Below, in pieces: positions 4,539 to 5,752 of a stretch of DNA of 5,752 nt (the first letter of the stretch is position 1; every line of letters starts with the position of its first letter). A program made the position numbers and the translations under genes. The notes under the pieces were generated by a model. The model worked only from the letters and a program-made list of their open reading frames with translations, did not search any database and was not told where the DNA came from. Origin of the DNA: Mxb001 sp051007175 (GTDB lineage Bacteria > Actinomycetota > Actinomycetes > S36-B12); contig JBPCSL010000175.1 in NCBI GenBank assembly GCA_051007175.1, positions 1 to 5,752 on the forward strand. The letters are read 5' to 3'.

Positions 4539-5752
4539 ATGATGCGACGGGTCATGGCGGGGGGCTTCCTGGCCGCTTCCGTCCTGGCGAGCGCGGTGCC
4601 GGTGGCCCTGGCCGCGCCCGCTGACCCGATCTCGTCGGCTGCCGCAGGCGCCCCTGTGCCGCGCGCCGATGCCCTGGTCCTCGGCACCCTGCTGCCGGAC
4701 ACCGGGGCGCTCGCGGACTACGGACCCGCGACCCAGGCCGCCGTGGCCCTCGCCGTCGCGGATGCCAACGACGCGGGTGGAGTAGACGGCTCCCGGGTGA
4801 CGCTGTTGCGCGGTGACTCCGGCGATTCCCTATCGACGCTGGTGGCGACTCTCACCCGTCTGCGCGCCCAGGGCGCCAGCGCTGTCATCGGACCGCTCTC
4901 GTCGTCCCTGCTGCTCGACTCCCTCACGTCGCTCGAGGGGCTCACGGTCATCTCCCCGGCAACGACGAGCCCACTGCTGAGCGGCCTCGTCGCCCGCATC
5001 GCACCGTCCGACGCGCTGCAGGGAGCGGCCCTGGTGAAGCTGGCTGCCCAGTCGCGGGTGAGTCGGCTCGTCATCGTCGCCCCGCGCAGTTCGGCCGCGA
5101 TTGCCCAGTACGCGCGGACTCAGGCAGTGTCACTCGGGATGCCGGCCACGGTCGTGGGGTATGCGGACAACGCGCGCGCGAGCGACATCGCCGATGACGC
5201 GGCCCGCGTGCACGCCGACGGCCTCCTCCTCGTCACCGGTGCTGAGACGACGAGCGTCGTGCGCGAGCTCGTGCGGCGCGGACTTCCGGGCACCGTCCTG
5301 CTCACGGCGGCTGCGGGAGCGAGCGTCGACCCCGCGGCGCTCCCGCGCGGCACCCTGCGTGGCGCACGCGTCACCGCCCCGGACCTCCGGGTCCCGCGGG
5401 CCCTCGCCGATCGGGTGCGGTCGCTGGCCCCGAAGGCGCGCCAGCTGGCCTATGCCGCCCAGGCCTACGACGCGGCCGCCGTCGCCATCCTCGCGGCCGA
5501 GCAGTCCTCCCGCTTCCTCGGCGAGGTCACGCCCCCAGGGATACGCGCGGCGATCCCGTCGGTCACCACCGGCGGTACGCCGTGCGACTCCCTGGCGACG
5601 TGCCTGCGCCAGGCCCGCGCGGGCACAGACATCGGCTACGTCGGTCTCTCGGGGCCGGTCGACCTCGGCGAGGGCGGTGATCCGACGGTCGCGGCGTACG
5701 CCGTGCGAATCATCGGCCCGAGCAACGCACCGGGCACACGCGTGCGCTACGT
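4539..5752 (+). CDS. Secreted branched-chain amino acid/amide-type substrate-binding protein, 3' end missing
   Basis: The frame is open from ATG 4539 to the window edge: 404 residues with no stop, so the C-terminus is cut off. Residues 1 to about 26 form a Sec signal peptide (MMRRVM, hydrophobic core 8-24, likely cleavage after ALA at 23-25 or one residue later). There is no lipobox cysteine. The mature part is a Peripla_BP_6 (LivJ-like) fold: GTLLPDTGALADYGP (49-63), DANDAGGVDG (75-84), IGPLSSS (117-123), VISPATTSP (137-145), RIAPSDALQG (153-162), AYDAAAVAILAA (309-320) and GYVGLSGPVDLGEGGDP (366-382). Cys349 and Cys355 probably form the small disulfide loop seen in related actinobacterial proteins. 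Such proteins bind branched-chain amino acids, amides or aromatic acids for uptake or sensing; the ligand here is unknown. No transporter genes accompany it in the visible part. ATGs at 4542 and 4554 are alternative starts; the leaderless-type spacing favours 4539. Confidence 0.88.
   Translation, partial: MMRRVMAGGFLAASVLASAVPVALAAPADPISSAAAGAPVPRADALVLGTLLPDTGALADYGPATQAAVALAVADANDAGGVDGSRVTLLRGDSGDSLSTLVATLTRLRAQGASAVIGPLSSSLLLDSLTSLEGLTVISPATTSPLLSGLVARIAPSDALQGAALVKLAAQSRVSRLVIVAPRSSAAIAQYARTQAVSLGMPATVVGYADNARASDIADDAARVHADGLLLVTGAETTSVVRELVRRGLPGTVLLTAAAGASVDPAALPRGTLRGARVTAPDLRVPRALADRVRSLAPKARQLAYAAQAYDAAAVAILAAEQSSRFLGEVTPPGIRAAIPSVTTGGTPCDSLATCLRQARAGTDIGYVGLSGPVDLGEGGDPTVAAYAVRIIGPSNAPGTRVRY

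Noticed and set aside
3703..4624. Plus-strand frames across the oxidoreductase gene
   Set aside because: They have no recognisable domains and run antisense to a gene with complete Rossmann and EKP motifs. One also overlaps the start of the secreted binding-protein gene in another frame.
5576..5708. TACGCCGTGCGA occurring at 5576-5587 and 5697-5708
   Set aside because: Both copies lie in coding sequence in different reading contexts, and a 12-base repeat built from CG-rich words is plausible by chance here.

Overview
The window is high-GC DNA with strong G/C third-position codon bias, Shine-Dalgarno-led genes next to possibly leaderless ones, and a secreted lipoprotein binding protein. This points to an actinomycete (Actinomycetota); nothing seen allows a finer placement. 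No mobile element, CRISPR array, tRNA or rRNA is visible.

Layout. Positions 1-248 are a regulatory leader with a sigma-70-like promoter (76-104), a perfect 12-bp LacI-type palindrome just downstream of the predicted transcription start (114-125), and a strong hairpin in the 5' UTR (148-178). Positions 249-3403 hold a three-gene sugar ABC importer operon in the order binding lipoprotein, permease, single-domain ATPase. This is the order and architecture of FrcBCA-type (fructose/ribose/inositol-like) importers. A strong GC hairpin (1440-1477) separates the binding-protein gene from the permease gene, and the permease and ATPase genes overlap by four bases. Positions 3404-3492 contain a long, nearly perfect palindrome between convergent genes. 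Positions 3493-4488 (minus strand) encode a Gfo/Idh/MocA-type NAD(P)-dependent oxidoreductase resembling inositol 2-dehydrogenases. From 4539 to the window edge (plus strand, incomplete) runs a secreted type-1 periplasmic-binding-fold protein of the branched-chain amino acid/amide (LivJ-like, Peripla_BP_6) family.

How they may work together. The importer would capture a sugar or polyol outside the cell and bring it in with ATP, and a LacI-family repressor encoded outside the window would plausibly control it. The neighbouring dehydrogenase could oxidise the imported substrate, but it is transcribed convergently and the link is only inferred from proximity. The last gene is divergent from the dehydrogenase, with only 50 bp between the preferred start codons. 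Both may be leaderless.

The coding content is ordinary for an actinomycete. I did not find a new multi-gene system. The most notable signals are non-coding: the LacI-type operator with a structured leader, the intra-operon hairpin, the convergent palindrome and the compact divergent promoter region.
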